Assembly: GCA_026398575.1 (NCBI GenBank)
Contig: JAPLSP010000728.1
Location: 1 to 14,585, forward strand
From: Candidatus Sumerlaeota bacterium
GTDB lineage: Bacteria > Sumerlaeota > Sumerlaeia > JADFCT01
Direction: 5' to 3'
Length of the DNA: 14,585 bases
The notes beneath the pieces are model-generated. The model did no database searches. It was not told where the DNA came from and saw only the letters and a list, made by a program, of their open reading frames with translations. The translations under genes were made by a program, and so were the position numbers. This document shows, piece by piece, positions 1 through 8,092 of this stretch. Numbering within the stretch: position 1 is the stretch's first letter; each line of letters begins with the position of its first letter.

Positions 1-47
1 TTTGGAGTATAAGAGCGGAGCGAGAATCTCCGCTCTTATACTCCAAA
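1..47. repeat. Perfect 20-bp inverted repeat (hairpin)
   Basis: Positions 1-20 are exactly the reverse complement of 28-47, with a 7-base spacer. The stem is mixed AT/GC and ends in A residues, not in a T-run, so it is not a plus-strand intrinsic terminator as seen. It could be a minus-strand terminator, a dispersed palindromic repeat, or part of a longer repeat cut by the window edge. The inverted repeat is certain; the role is unknown. Confidence 0.9.
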
Positions 48-295
48 AGCTGGCGCCGCTCCTGAGCGCATTGCTTTCGTCCCTTAGGCAAAAATACGTC
101 TCTGAATTTGTGATTCATAGCGCCAAGGGACAAACGGATTAACGGGCGGCGCCCGGACAATTGGGTTTATTTTCCCGAGGGGCTTGCGCTATGATCTTTT
201 TCTTTGCGGAACGTTGACAGGGCGAGGGAGCGCTTGACGGCGCTTTTAAGGCTGCGCCTTTGTAGGCGGGGCGGACAGAGAGAGAAAACCAAATC

Positions 296-1765
296 ATGGC
301 GGGCGGTCTTATGAATGATGATCCCTTGGGTTTAAGTCCGAAAGAAATTGTCCAGCATCTGGACAAGTATATCGTCGGGCAGGTGGAGGCCAAAAAAATG
401 GTGGCCATCGCTCTGCGCAACCGCGCCCGGCGGATGCACGTCAGCGACGATCTGCGCGACGAGGTCATGCCAAAGAATATCATTATGATCGGCCCGACGG
501 GCGTCGGCAAGACGGAGATCGCCCGCCGGCTGTCGCGTCTGGCCGGCGCGCCGTTCATCAAGGTGGAAGCGAGCAAATATACCGAGGTGGGCTACGTCGG
601 CCGCGACGTCGAAAGCATGGTCCGCGAACTGACGGACACGGCGGTGGCCATGACGCGCGACGAATGGTTCGCCGAGATGGAAGACGAAGTGGATGCGCGC
701 GTGCGCGACCGGCTGCTGGACATGGTGGAGAAATCCGCTGCCGGTCCTTCCGCCGGTCCTTCCGCCGCCGCTCCGGAAAACCCTCAGGCCGGGGCTTCGC
801 CGGCGCCGCCGCGCCAGACCGCTTTTGTCGCCTCGAGCCAGGGCGAGGTGGTTCCCCTCGAGGAAAAGCCGGCGGCCGGCTGGGCGCCGGGGCGCGAAGA
901 GCTGGGCAAACGCCTGGACGCCGGCGAACTGGAAGACTTCGAGGTGGAAATGGAAGTCAAGCGCGGCGCCACGGCGATGATGTTCGGCATGCCGATGCAG
1001 CCGGGGCTCGAGGAGATGGGCATTGACCTGCAGAATCTCATCAACCAGATCGCGCCGCCGCGCGTGCACAAGACGCGCATGACGGTGGAAGAGGCGCGCG
1101 AAATCATCCGGGAAGAGCAGCTCGAAGGCATGCTCGACCAGGAAAAGGTAAGGCGCGAAGCCGTCGCGCGCGTCGAGCAGAACGGCATCATCTTCATTGA
1201 CGAGATTGACAAGGTCGCCGGACGCGGCTCGACGCACGGGCCGGACGTCTCACGCGAGGGCGTCCAGCGCGATCTGCTGCCGATTGTCGAAGGCTCGACG
1301 GTCTTCACCAAGCACGGGCCCGTGCGCACGGACCACATCCTGTTCATCGCCTCCGGCGCCTTCCACGTCAGCAAGCCTTGCGATCTGATTCCCGAACTGC
1401 AGGGGCGCTTCCCGTTGCGCGTGACGCTGACCGACCTGACGGCGGCCGACTTCGTCCGCATCCTGTCGGAACCCACCAACGCCTTGACGAAACAATATGC
1501 GGCCCTGATGGCCACCGAAGGCGTCGAGGTGGAATTCACGCCCGACGGCATCGAAGAGATGGCGAATTCGGCCTACAAGGTCAATCGGGAAACGGAAAAC
1601 ATCGGCGCACGGCGGCTTTATACCATGATGGAAAAGGTGATGGAGGAAGTGGCGTTCAACGCCTCGGAGATGCGCGGCGTCAACGTGCGCGTGGACCGCG
1701 CCTTCGTGCGCAGCCGCTTGAAGGGGATCATCGAGGATCAGGATTTGAGCAAGTTTATTCTCTAA
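296..1765 (+). CDS. hslU: ATP-dependent protease ATPase subunit HslU
   Basis: HslU is the cytoplasmic AAA+ unfoldase that feeds proteins to the HslV peptidase. The 489-aa product has the N-terminal LSPKEIVQHLDKYIVGQ segment, Walker A GPTGVGKTE (66-74), the pore-loop GYVGRD (99-104), Walker B IIFIDEID (298-305), sensor-2 GARR (437-440) and the C-terminal DLSKFIL tail that normally docks into HslV. It is about 45 residues longer than E. coli HslU. The extra length lies mostly in the I-domain (about 110-250), which has an Ala/Pro/Gly-rich linker at 147-172 built partly from a 12-bp tandem duplication at 740-763. The start at 296 follows an AGAGAGAGAA stretch. ATG 311 (MNDDPLGLS) is an equally plausible start that matches the usual family N-terminus better. 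No hslV is found in the 295 bases upstream. Identity is secure. Confidence 0.97.
   Translation: MAGGLMNDDPLGLSPKEIVQHLDKYIVGQVEAKKMVAIALRNRARRMHVSDDLRDEVMPKNIIMIGPTGVGKTEIARRLSRLAGAPFIKVEASKYTEVGYVGRDVESMVRELTDTAVAMTRDEWFAEMEDEVDARVRDRLLDMVEKSAAGPSAGPSAAAPENPQAGASPAPPRQTAFVASSQGEVVPLEEKPAAGWAPGREELGKRLDAGELEDFEVEMEVKRGATAMMFGMPMQPGLEEMGIDLQNLINQIAPPRVHKTRMTVEEAREIIREEQLEGMLDQEKVRREAVARVEQNGIIFIDEIDKVAGRGSTHGPDVSREGVQRDLLPIVEGSTVFTKHGPVRTDHILFIASGAFHVSKPCDLIPELQGRFPLRVTLTDLTAADFVRILSEPTNALTKQYAALMATEGVEVEFTPDGIEEMANSAYKVNRETENIGARRLYTMMEKVMEEVAFNASEMRGVNVRVDRAFVRSRLKGIIEDQDLSKFIL
740..763 (+). repeat. 12-bp tandem duplication in the hslU linker
   Basis: GCCGGTCCTTCC occurs twice in direct succession (740-751 and 752-763). 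It encodes a repeated AGPS in the flexible Ala/Pro/Gly-rich part of the HslU I-domain. It is in frame and likely harmless. Confidence 0.9.
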
Positions 1766-1781
1766 TACTCCTGGCTTTCCA

Positions 1782-2130
1782 ATGACCACGCGCGAGCCAT
1801 ATCGCTTGATTTACGCGCCGGTTGTGAAGCAACATCTTTGGAAGAACGCGAAAATACCGCTAATTGTTCGCGAAAACGGCAATGACAAATGTATCGGCCA
1901 GCAGGCATGGCAAAATACGGCAGCGAAATTCTTCAATGAAAAACACTATTCGCACCGTTGCATTGGCAACGGAAAGAGCGCCGGAGGCAGTCATATATCG
2001 CCGCAGAAATAGGTGCAGATTGAATTATCCATCGAGTTTAGATCGGATCCTACGCATGGCTGAGCATCAGATACGAATAGGACAAGGAATAGAACACGAG
2101 CTTTTTTGGAAAGAAATCGCGCCTCATGGC
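1782..2130 (+). pseudogene. Decayed RelE/ParE-like toxin-antitoxin remnant
   Basis: The open frame from 1782 starts MTTREPYRLIYAPVVKQHL. The segment YRLIYAPVVKQHL matches the conserved opening of a RelE/ParE-type toxin family as I know it. After about 19 residues the match is lost and the 76-aa frame ends at 2012 without the family core. A second frame overlaps and ends at 2136. Its C-terminal part (about 2029-2118, containing LDRILRMAEHQIRIGQGIEHELFWKE) has the charged helical character of a small antitoxin C-terminus. I read the 409 bases between hslU and the next gene as a broken toxin-antitoxin locus. The toxin motif is the only firm clue; the antitoxin reading is a guess. Confidence 0.4.
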
Positions 2131-2162
2131 AGATAATTGGAGCGCGCTTATTGTAACCCAAT

Positions 2163-2169
2163 AAGGAGG
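2163..2169 (+). promoter_or_regulatory. Strong Shine-Dalgarno site AAGGAGG
   Basis: AAGGAGG lies 5 bases before ATG 2175. It supports that start and argues that this unknown gene is translated. Confidence 0.8.
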
Positions 2170-2174
2170 CCGTT

Positions 2175-2843
2175 ATGCTTTCAGCAACGATTCATGCTCC
2201 CGTTCGCAAAGCTACTATTAGTTTAAGGGATAGGGCGCTCACTTATGATCAGCTTGAACAGCTGCAGCAGGCCATCAACAGCGTCGCCAAAGCCGGCAAA
2301 GCCAATTCCATCTCTCTTCAATCTGAAAAAATCGGCTATGGCCATTTTACCAAAATTAAAATGAGTGTTGACAAAACCATTGAAGCGCCGATCAAAGACA
2401 TCTTGAGCGCTTTTGGTTTCCTGGAGCGCAAATCTGGCCAGCATCCGCATCGTAATGCTCTTTTTCAGAATGCACAGATCCGCAAGGCAATGAAGAAATA
2501 CGGCAGCCAGGCTGCCAAATCGCTGGGGAATGATATCAGATGGGTTCTATGGTACAACATTAATGATGCCAAAGATGTGCATCTTTTGTATATTTCAATG
2601 GGGAACCATCTTTCTAAACCCGCTGAATTTGATACTTATATTTTTGCGCCCGATCCGGAATTGCCAATTAAAGGACGTATGTTTATCACTCTGTCCTCTA
2701 TCAAGGAAATTAATTGCGTACGCAAGACAGATTTATCTCAGATAATCATCCGGTCTTTGGAAATCGGTGATTTTTATACGCTATACGGATCGGTTCCGCA
2801 ATTGCGCAAGAAGCTTCCTTGGGCGAAATACATACCAAGATGA
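2175..2843 (+). CDS. Protein of unknown function, first gene of a coupled pair
   Basis: I do not recognise this 222-aa protein. It looks soluble, with no signal peptide or membrane segment. It is mixed alpha/beta and basic towards the middle (AQIRKAMKKYGSQAAK, about 97-112) and the end (LRKKLPWAKYIPR). The start is supported by a near-perfect AAGGAGG. The stop TGA (2841-2843) overlaps the ATG of the next gene as ATGA, a hallmark of translational coupling, so the two products probably act together. The gene is lower in GC than hslU and eno on either side, with many A/T third positions. This fits horizontal acquisition between two housekeeping genes. A defence or toxin-antitoxin role is possible from that context but no domain shows it. 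Confidence 0.75.
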   Translation: MLSATIHAPVRKATISLRDRALTYDQLEQLQQAINSVAKAGKANSISLQSEKIGYGHFTKIKMSVDKTIEAPIKDILSAFGFLERKSGQHPHRNALFQNAQIRKAMKKYGSQAAKSLGNDIRWVLWYNINDAKDVHLLYISMGNHLSKPAEFDTYIFAPDPELPIKGRMFITLSSIKEINCVRKTDLSQIIIRSLEIGDFYTLYGSVPQLRKKLPWAKYIPR

Positions 2844-3478
2844 AACTTGTTGATCCTGAGAGATATGCAGTAGCGCTCTGCAATCAAGCCATTGCAGATT
2901 ATGTTTGTGCGTTGGTCTTGTTTGCGCGTTTTTCTGATGGCTTGTTCGAGTCGCAGAACTTGGTACATGCCATATTGGCGAAACTTCAGCAGGTGGAGGA
3001 GAAGTTGCTGAAAGGCTATCTGCTTCATAAAAAAGGAGAACGCTATAACGCTTTTAGAGGCCATGCTATATTAAGCCTAAATGAGGAAGCGAAGAGAAGG
3101 ATTGGGCATGAGCTCTCCAATATCATTTCCATTTTGAAGGAGGACAGCCGTAGCCAGATTGATGCAATTCGCCACTTGGAGGAGATGGTTCCCAAAGGCA
3201 AAGATGGCTGCGTGAAGAATCAATATGGATATATTGACTCCATTGATGAGAATACTGAATACCCATTCCATAAAAGAGAGCAACCTCCCGTAATCCCTGC
3301 TCAGCATTTTACAAAGGAAGTTGGGATTAAATACAAAAAAGCCATCGAATGGCTTCTCAAATGCTTTGCTGATTTGAAAAGGAATAATATCGCTCGAGAG
3401 GAATTCTTCAGCCCTCTGGTTGAGTTTATTGATTCTGATTTCTATAGAAACTTGGAGCGAATGGCCAGGGGGATATGA
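2840..3478 (+). CDS. Helical protein of unknown function, possibly HEPN-like
   Basis: I chose ATG 2840 because it overlaps the upstream stop as ATGA. The frame also contains an ATG at 2819 that would add seven residues. The 212-aa product is almost entirely helical and soluble. Its N-terminal half has a pattern recalling HEPN/AbiV-type domains: an NQAIADY helix, then LAKLQQVEEKLLKGYLLHKKGE, resembling the QQ..EK.LKG.LL helix of HEPN proteins. A sequence RYNAFRGH follows, formally an R-x6-H. The usual HEPN catalytic R-x4-6-H lies in a later helix, so this may be chance. The partner gene shows no nucleotidyltransferase signature, so it is not a classical MNT-HEPN pair. Low GC, like its partner. 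Function is open. Confidence 0.72.
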   Translation: MKLVDPERYAVALCNQAIADYVCALVLFARFSDGLFESQNLVHAILAKLQQVEEKLLKGYLLHKKGERYNAFRGHAILSLNEEAKRRIGHELSNIISILKEDSRSQIDAIRHLEEMVPKGKDGCVKNQYGYIDSIDENTEYPFHKREQPPVIPAQHFTKEVGIKYKKAIEWLLKCFADLKRNNIAREEFFSPLVEFIDSDFYRNLERMARGI

Positions 3479-3481
3479 TAA

Positions 3482-4834
<1,353 letters not shown>

Positions 4835-4875
4835 CTATCGCCTGACGATTAATAGACGGATGGCGAATGCTTGAG

Positions 4876-4919
4876 ACGCGGACGCGGGATTCCTGAAGTC
4901 CCGCGTCCGCGTTTTCTTT
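4876..4919 (+). terminator. Intrinsic terminator of eno
   Basis: A perfect 14-bp GC-rich stem (4876-4889 with 4899-4912) with a 9-base loop is followed by TTTCTTT. It lies 41 bases after the eno stop and also insulates the downstream tRNA gene. Confidence 0.9.
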
Positions 4920-5007
4920 GTCTGCATTGCTCGCCATCAATCATTTCTCGCCCCGGCGCATGTCTGGTGCGGGCAAAGAGCGCTGAAATTCCGCAATTCA
5001 TCTTTTT

Positions 5008-5030
5008 GGGAAATTCCCGGGAAAATTCCC
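5008..5030. repeat. Two adjoining near-palindromes upstream of the tRNA
   Basis: GGGAAATTCCC (5008-5018) is directly followed by GGGAAAATTCCC (5019-5030), two near-palindromes back to back with CCCGGG at the junction. They end one or two bases before a possible -35 element of the tRNA-Val gene, so they could be a regulator site or a short foldable structure. Confidence 0.6.
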
Positions 5031-5031
5031 T

Positions 5032-5060
5032 TTGACCCGGCGTCAATGATTGCAGTAACT
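5032..5060 (+). promoter_or_regulatory. Possible tRNA-Val promoter
   Basis: TTGACC (5032-5037) is a good -35 element. The matching -10 region around 5054-5060 (AGTAACT) is poor. The distance to the tRNA start at 5083 would suit a short leader. Tentative. Confidence 0.3.
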
Positions 5061-5082
5061 TTTCCGCCCTCGACGCCGCAAC

Positions 5083-5159
5083 GGGTGATTGGCTCAGATG
5101 GTTAGAGCGCCGGCCTCACATGCCGGAGGTCACAGGTTCGATTCCTGTATCACCCACCA
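5083..5159 (+). tRNA. tRNA-Val (anticodon CAC), CCA encoded
   Basis: The full cloverleaf can be drawn. The acceptor stem GGGTGAT pairs with ATCACCC, the D stem is GCTC/GAGC, and the anticodon stem CCGGC/GCCGG encloses loop CTCACAT with anticodon CAC at 5117-5119. The T stem ACAGG/CCTGT encloses TTCGATT. The discriminator is A, followed by genomic CCA (5157-5159). It reads GUG valine codons. Its 3' end borders the accessory block, and tRNA 3' ends are common integration sites, but I find no second copy of this end in the window. Confidence 0.97.
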
Positions 5160-5235
5160 TCAAAAAACTTACAAAAACAAGCCAAATTTCAATATTTTCG
5201 CCCTTTCCGCTAACTGACTGGGAAAGATCAATTTA

Positions 5236-5255
5236 CCCGTTTTTTCCCGTTTTTT
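5236..5255 (+). repeat. Tandem 10-bp repeat CCCGTTTTTT
   Basis: CCCGTTTTTT occurs at 5236-5245 and again at 5246-5255, immediately before the TGGCACAA repeats. It is part of the repeat-rich stretch between the tRNA and the recombinase-like gene. Confidence 0.9.
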
Positions 5256-5284
5256 GGCACAAAGTTGGCACAAATCTGGCACAA
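5255..5284 (+). repeat. Three 11-bp-spaced TGGCACAA direct repeats
   Basis: TGGCACAA is found at 5255-5262, 5266-5273 and 5277-5284, with an exact 11-bp period, about one helical turn. Phased short repeats beside a tRNA are typical of arm-type recombinase sites or iterons. Their placement between tRNA-Val and a recombinase-like gene suggests a binding array for an element protein. The repeats are seen directly; the role is inferred. Confidence 0.8.
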
Positions 5285-5330
5285 GAATCTCGTATCCTCT
5301 TTGGTTAGCCAATGGGACAATGGCGCGCCC

Positions 5331-5358
5331 TTGACAAGCGCTGCGTGATGCCCATGAT
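5331..5358 (+). promoter_or_regulatory. Candidate promoter of the recombinase-like gene
   Basis: A perfect TTGACA (5331-5336) is followed after 16 bases by CATGAT (5353-5358). This is the best promoter-like pair upstream of the gene starting at 5419. It would give a leader of about 50 bases. Confidence 0.45.
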
Positions 5359-5418
5359 TTGAGGTGATGAATATCGGCGCGCAAGCGTCCGAGTTCTGTT
5401 TCATAGGAAGACAATGGC

Positions 5419-7494
5419 ATGGAGACTAAAATGGAAAAGCGAAAAAACAAATCATGCGTCGCCAAAACTCCAATGAAGAAATCCGTTAAAGCTGCGCTTG
5501 GCGCAGAGCAGATGATACACCCCACAGATGATAGCATGGCTCAGAGCGGCGAGACTCAGAACTTGACAAAAGCTGCAACGATGGGAAAGAAATCTATTAA
5601 GGCGATTGGATATTACTCCTTTGTGCCAGAGGAATTTGACGACCTTCGAAAAACAACTAAAACACAGACTGCGCTCAAGATGGAAATCGAGGACGAAATC
5701 AGAGCCTATTGCGCGGAAGAGGGATTGGAGTTGATTGAACCAATAGCGTGCGATGTTGTTTCATATCCCCAAAAATCTAGCATTGGCGTGAATGGCAGCG
5801 CCAAAGCTGCAAATGCCAAAAGCAGCAAGGATCAGAAAGATGAAGGCGCGCTAGGATGTATCACTCCGTTTGAATTGGCGCTGCGATGGCTGGAAATTGG
5901 GGAGGGCGCCAGTCGAGATTTTCTCCTGGATACAGAGAACTGGCCTGCTCAAAAGGGACCTTTCACGTGCATTGATAGGCATGGGAATTCTTTTGGACAT
6001 AGTTTTTCCCCTATGGGGGGCGCATTCTTCGGACCTTGGATAAAGAACTTGCCGGAGATGGAGAGTCTTGTCATAGAAGCCAAGCGAATCGAGGCGATCA
6101 AGACAGGACACTATGACGCCAACCAAGAAGCCAAGGGAAATGCGCTACGGGAAATCAAAAAGAAAATAGCCCCTTTGCGGCGAATTCGAAGCATTGTTGA
6201 TTGCCTAAACAAAGGCAAAGAGCGCCTTGCACAATTGGAGAAAAGCGAACCGGAACCTTTTAAAGAAGGACAGCGCCAGAAGGAAAGGCATATTGCTCAA
6301 TTGCGCTCCATGATTCAGGCGCACGAGGAAATGTTCGCGCATGGATCAGAAATCATCAAAGCGCACTATCCGGCCCTGCACCGGGCGCTGCGGATGCTTG
6401 AGAAAGGCACAGTCACAACGATAGTATCGCCGGACTATTATAGCTTGTTGAGCGCAGGCGTAATTGTCGGAAAGCAACTGGCGGATTGGATAGGCGATTG
6501 CGGCTATGATATTCGTATCTTGAGCGAGATTCGACGATACAGAGAGTATTCGGAGCAATTCGATCTCGAAGAAAAGGAAAGAACTGAGCACAATCAGAAG
6601 GAGCGGGAAGACTATAATCGAGAGATCATGGGCTGGGAAGCCATTTATGAGCAGGCACGGGAAAGGAACTGGAAACTGCCGGTGGAAATTCCACTGCCGG
6701 ACGGTCGAAAGATCCACCTTGAGATAACAGAATGCATTCGTTGGTGGCATGGTAATGATCCGGTTGTAGATCGTCTGTCAGGAACCTCTTTGAATGATGC
6801 CAATCTGCGAGAGCACCTTGAGCGTACGTGGTTTCAAAATATTGCCCGGTACCTGAACGTGCTTTTGCTGGAGGCAAATGACATCGAGAGAATCTTCGCC
6901 CTCCACTCGGGAGGAATGAACTACATCAAAGAGACTGTTGCTCGGTTGCTCGATATTGAAAAACGAATCGGACAGCGAGAACCGTATTTGCTGCGCGCGA
7001 TTCAGACTGATCTGCGTGTAAGCGCGATCATGGAGCGCCTCGATCTTCCTACCGGCGGGGAAAACTGGCGTGTAAAGGACAGTGCGAATCCTTTCTACTT
7101 ACTATGCGAATACTTCACCGATCCTGAATGGAGACGCGAGCGCCAGAGGGAACAAGAGCTAGCAGCCAGAGAACGCAAGGCAAAATATAGGAGACAGGAG
7201 CAAGGCAAAGGGCAAAAAGACGGAACGCCAGGCGCTTCACCCCATGCGCGTGCGGATAAGTCCGTGCGCAAGAAGAGAACGAACTATAGTTGGAAAGATG
7301 AAAAAAGGCAGTATAAAAGATATTTGCACGATCACAAGCCCAAACCTCAAAGCATAAATCATTTTATACGCACTGAGATAGAAGGTCAGACGAGTGACCG
7401 AATGAGCTATAAAGAGAGAGAAAATCTAAAATGGGCTTTAGATAAGTTTCGCAAGAAGTACATAGAGGATCATCCCGGAACCTTAGAAAAATAA
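5419..7494 (+). CDS. Divergent serine-recombinase-like protein, probably inactive
   Basis: This 691-aa protein starts after AGGAAG (8-base spacing). I do not recognise it as a whole, but two segments echo the resolvase catalytic domain. Residues 60-108 (KAIGYYSFVPEE, then EDEIRAYCAEEGLELIEP) resemble the first strand and helix. Residues 318-370 (PALHRALRMLEKG, TTIVSPDYYSLLS, LADWIGDCGYDIRILSE) resemble the second half, where active enzymes have a DRLSR motif. Here the catalytic Arg pair is absent and the nucleophile Ser is displaced. The two halves are separated by about 200 residues, largely coiled-coil-like from 236 to 310. The C-terminal 120 residues are very basic and probably bind DNA or RNA. 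It is moderate in GC, unlike hslU and eno. Its place next to a tRNA is where an integrase gene usually sits. The assignment rests on pattern only. Confidence 0.6.
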   Translation: METKMEKRKNKSCVAKTPMKKSVKAALGAEQMIHPTDDSMAQSGETQNLTKAATMGKKSIKAIGYYSFVPEEFDDLRKTTKTQTALKMEIEDEIRAYCAEEGLELIEPIACDVVSYPQKSSIGVNGSAKAANAKSSKDQKDEGALGCITPFELALRWLEIGEGASRDFLLDTENWPAQKGPFTCIDRHGNSFGHSFSPMGGAFFGPWIKNLPEMESLVIEAKRIEAIKTGHYDANQEAKGNALREIKKKIAPLRRIRSIVDCLNKGKERLAQLEKSEPEPFKEGQRQKERHIAQLRSMIQAHEEMFAHGSEIIKAHYPALHRALRMLEKGTVTTIVSPDYYSLLSAGVIVGKQLADWIGDCGYDIRILSEIRRYREYSEQFDLEEKERTEHNQKEREDYNREIMGWEAIYEQARERNWKLPVEIPLPDGRKIHLEITECIRWWHGNDPVVDRLSGTSLNDANLREHLERTWFQNIARYLNVLLLEANDIERIFALHSGGMNYIKETVARLLDIEKRIGQREPYLLRAIQTDLRVSAIMERLDLPTGGENWRVKDSANPFYLLCEYFTDPEWRRERQREQELAARERKAKYRRQEQGKGQKDGTPGASPHARADKSVRKKRTNYSWKDEKRQYKRYLHDHKPKPQSINHFIRTEIEGQTSDRMSYKERENLKWALDKFRKKYIEDHPGTLEK

Positions 7495-7521
7495 GAACCG
7501 CACTAAGTTGACTTTCATCGC

Positions 7522-7555
7522 GCCCGGCTTCTCACAAGGCCGGGCACGATTGTTT
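7522..7555 (+). terminator. Probable intrinsic terminator
   Basis: GCCCGGC (7522-7528) pairs with GCCGGGC (7539-7545) across a 10-base loop and is followed by a T-rich stretch at 7550-7555. It lies 27 bases after the recombinase-like gene and would separate its transcript from the HTH-primase operon. Confidence 0.6.
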
Positions 7556-7573
7556 TAAGGCCACTTTTCTGGA

Positions 7574-7590
7574 AGATTTTCCAAAAATCT
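7574..7590. repeat. Short AT-rich inverted repeat
   Basis: AGATTTT (7574-7580) and AAAATCT (7584-7590) are exact inverted copies around a 3-base centre. It lies in the control region upstream of the HTH gene and may be an operator half-site pair. Weak on its own. Confidence 0.45.
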
Positions 7591-7608
7591 ATCATACGTA
7601 AAAGCCGC

Positions 7609-7620
7609 GCCAGTACTGGC
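7609..7620. promoter_or_regulatory. Perfect 12-bp palindrome, candidate operator
   Basis: GCCAGTACTGGC is a perfect palindrome about 125 bases upstream of the HTH gene. A dimeric regulator, perhaps an element-encoded one, could bind it. No promoter match close by is convincing. Confidence 0.4.
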
Positions 7621-7730
7621 CGAGATGCGGGTTTGATCCAGCCATCTTTCCATGGTTTTTTCTAATTACTGATGTCGTCGGTTACTCCTCAAGCATCATG
7701 CCTGGCCGCACCAGCGCATGAAATTCCTTG

Positions 7731-7738
7731 AGGAGGTG
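7731..7738 (+). promoter_or_regulatory. Shine-Dalgarno AGGAGGTG fixing the HTH start
   Basis: AGGAGGTG is a perfect anti-SD complement 6 bases before ATG 7745. The in-frame ATG at 7718 lies upstream of this site and has no comparable sequence, so 7745 is the better start. Confidence 0.85.
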
Positions 7739-7744
7739 TGCACC

Positions 7745-8092
7745 ATGCACACGCAAAACGAAACACATTCTCCTCTCCTGCTTGAAGTGCTGGAGCGGGT
7801 GAGAAGCATCGAGGACACCCTTTCCTCGATGGCAAAACGCCGGCGCGTTGATCCGGCGTGGTACACGTTAGACGAGGCAAGCCGCCTCTGCGGACGTAGC
7901 AAGCGCGGACTGCAAAGCTTTCTGGCACGGAATGCCGCTGATCCCAATGGCTCGCATCCGCGACGCGCGCATGGGCGCGTGTTCAAGCAAGATTTCGAGC
8001 GACTGCTCGAATCCAAACAGAAAGTCAGCCGTGGGAAGCAAGTCCGCGACGCCGTCAACAACCTACTCGGACAGGGAGGATTTCAATCATGA
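7745..8092 (+). CDS. Small helix-turn-helix protein, excisionase/AlpA-like
   Basis: This 115-aa protein has an N-terminal helix that could form a coiled coil (11-33) and a winged-HTH-like segment (about 39-88). That segment is WYTLDEASRLCGRSKRGLQSFL, then RRAHGRVFKQDFERLLES, the layout of excisionase-type HTH proteins in which a DEAS/ARLxG helix-turn-helix precedes a short wing and a closing helix. Such proteins bind DNA as excisionases, transcriptional regulators or replication accessory proteins. Its stop overlaps the start of the primase/helicase as ATGA, so the two are translated together, which favours a role in replication control of the element. The exact subfamily is not settled. Confidence 0.75.
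   Translation: MHTQNETHSPLLLEVLERVRSIEDTLSSMAKRRRVDPAWYTLDEASRLCGRSKRGLQSFLARNAADPNGSHPRRAHGRVFKQDFERLLESKQKVSRGKQVRDAVNNLLGQGGFQS

Noticed and set aside
214..264. TTGACA (214-219) and TTGACG (234-239) as hslU promoters
   Set aside because: Neither has an acceptable -10 element at 16-18 bases.
332..1237. Minus-strand open frame of 301 codons within hslU
   Set aside because: It is antisense to conserved AAA+ motifs, and the product is His/Arg/Phe-rich as expected for a shadow.
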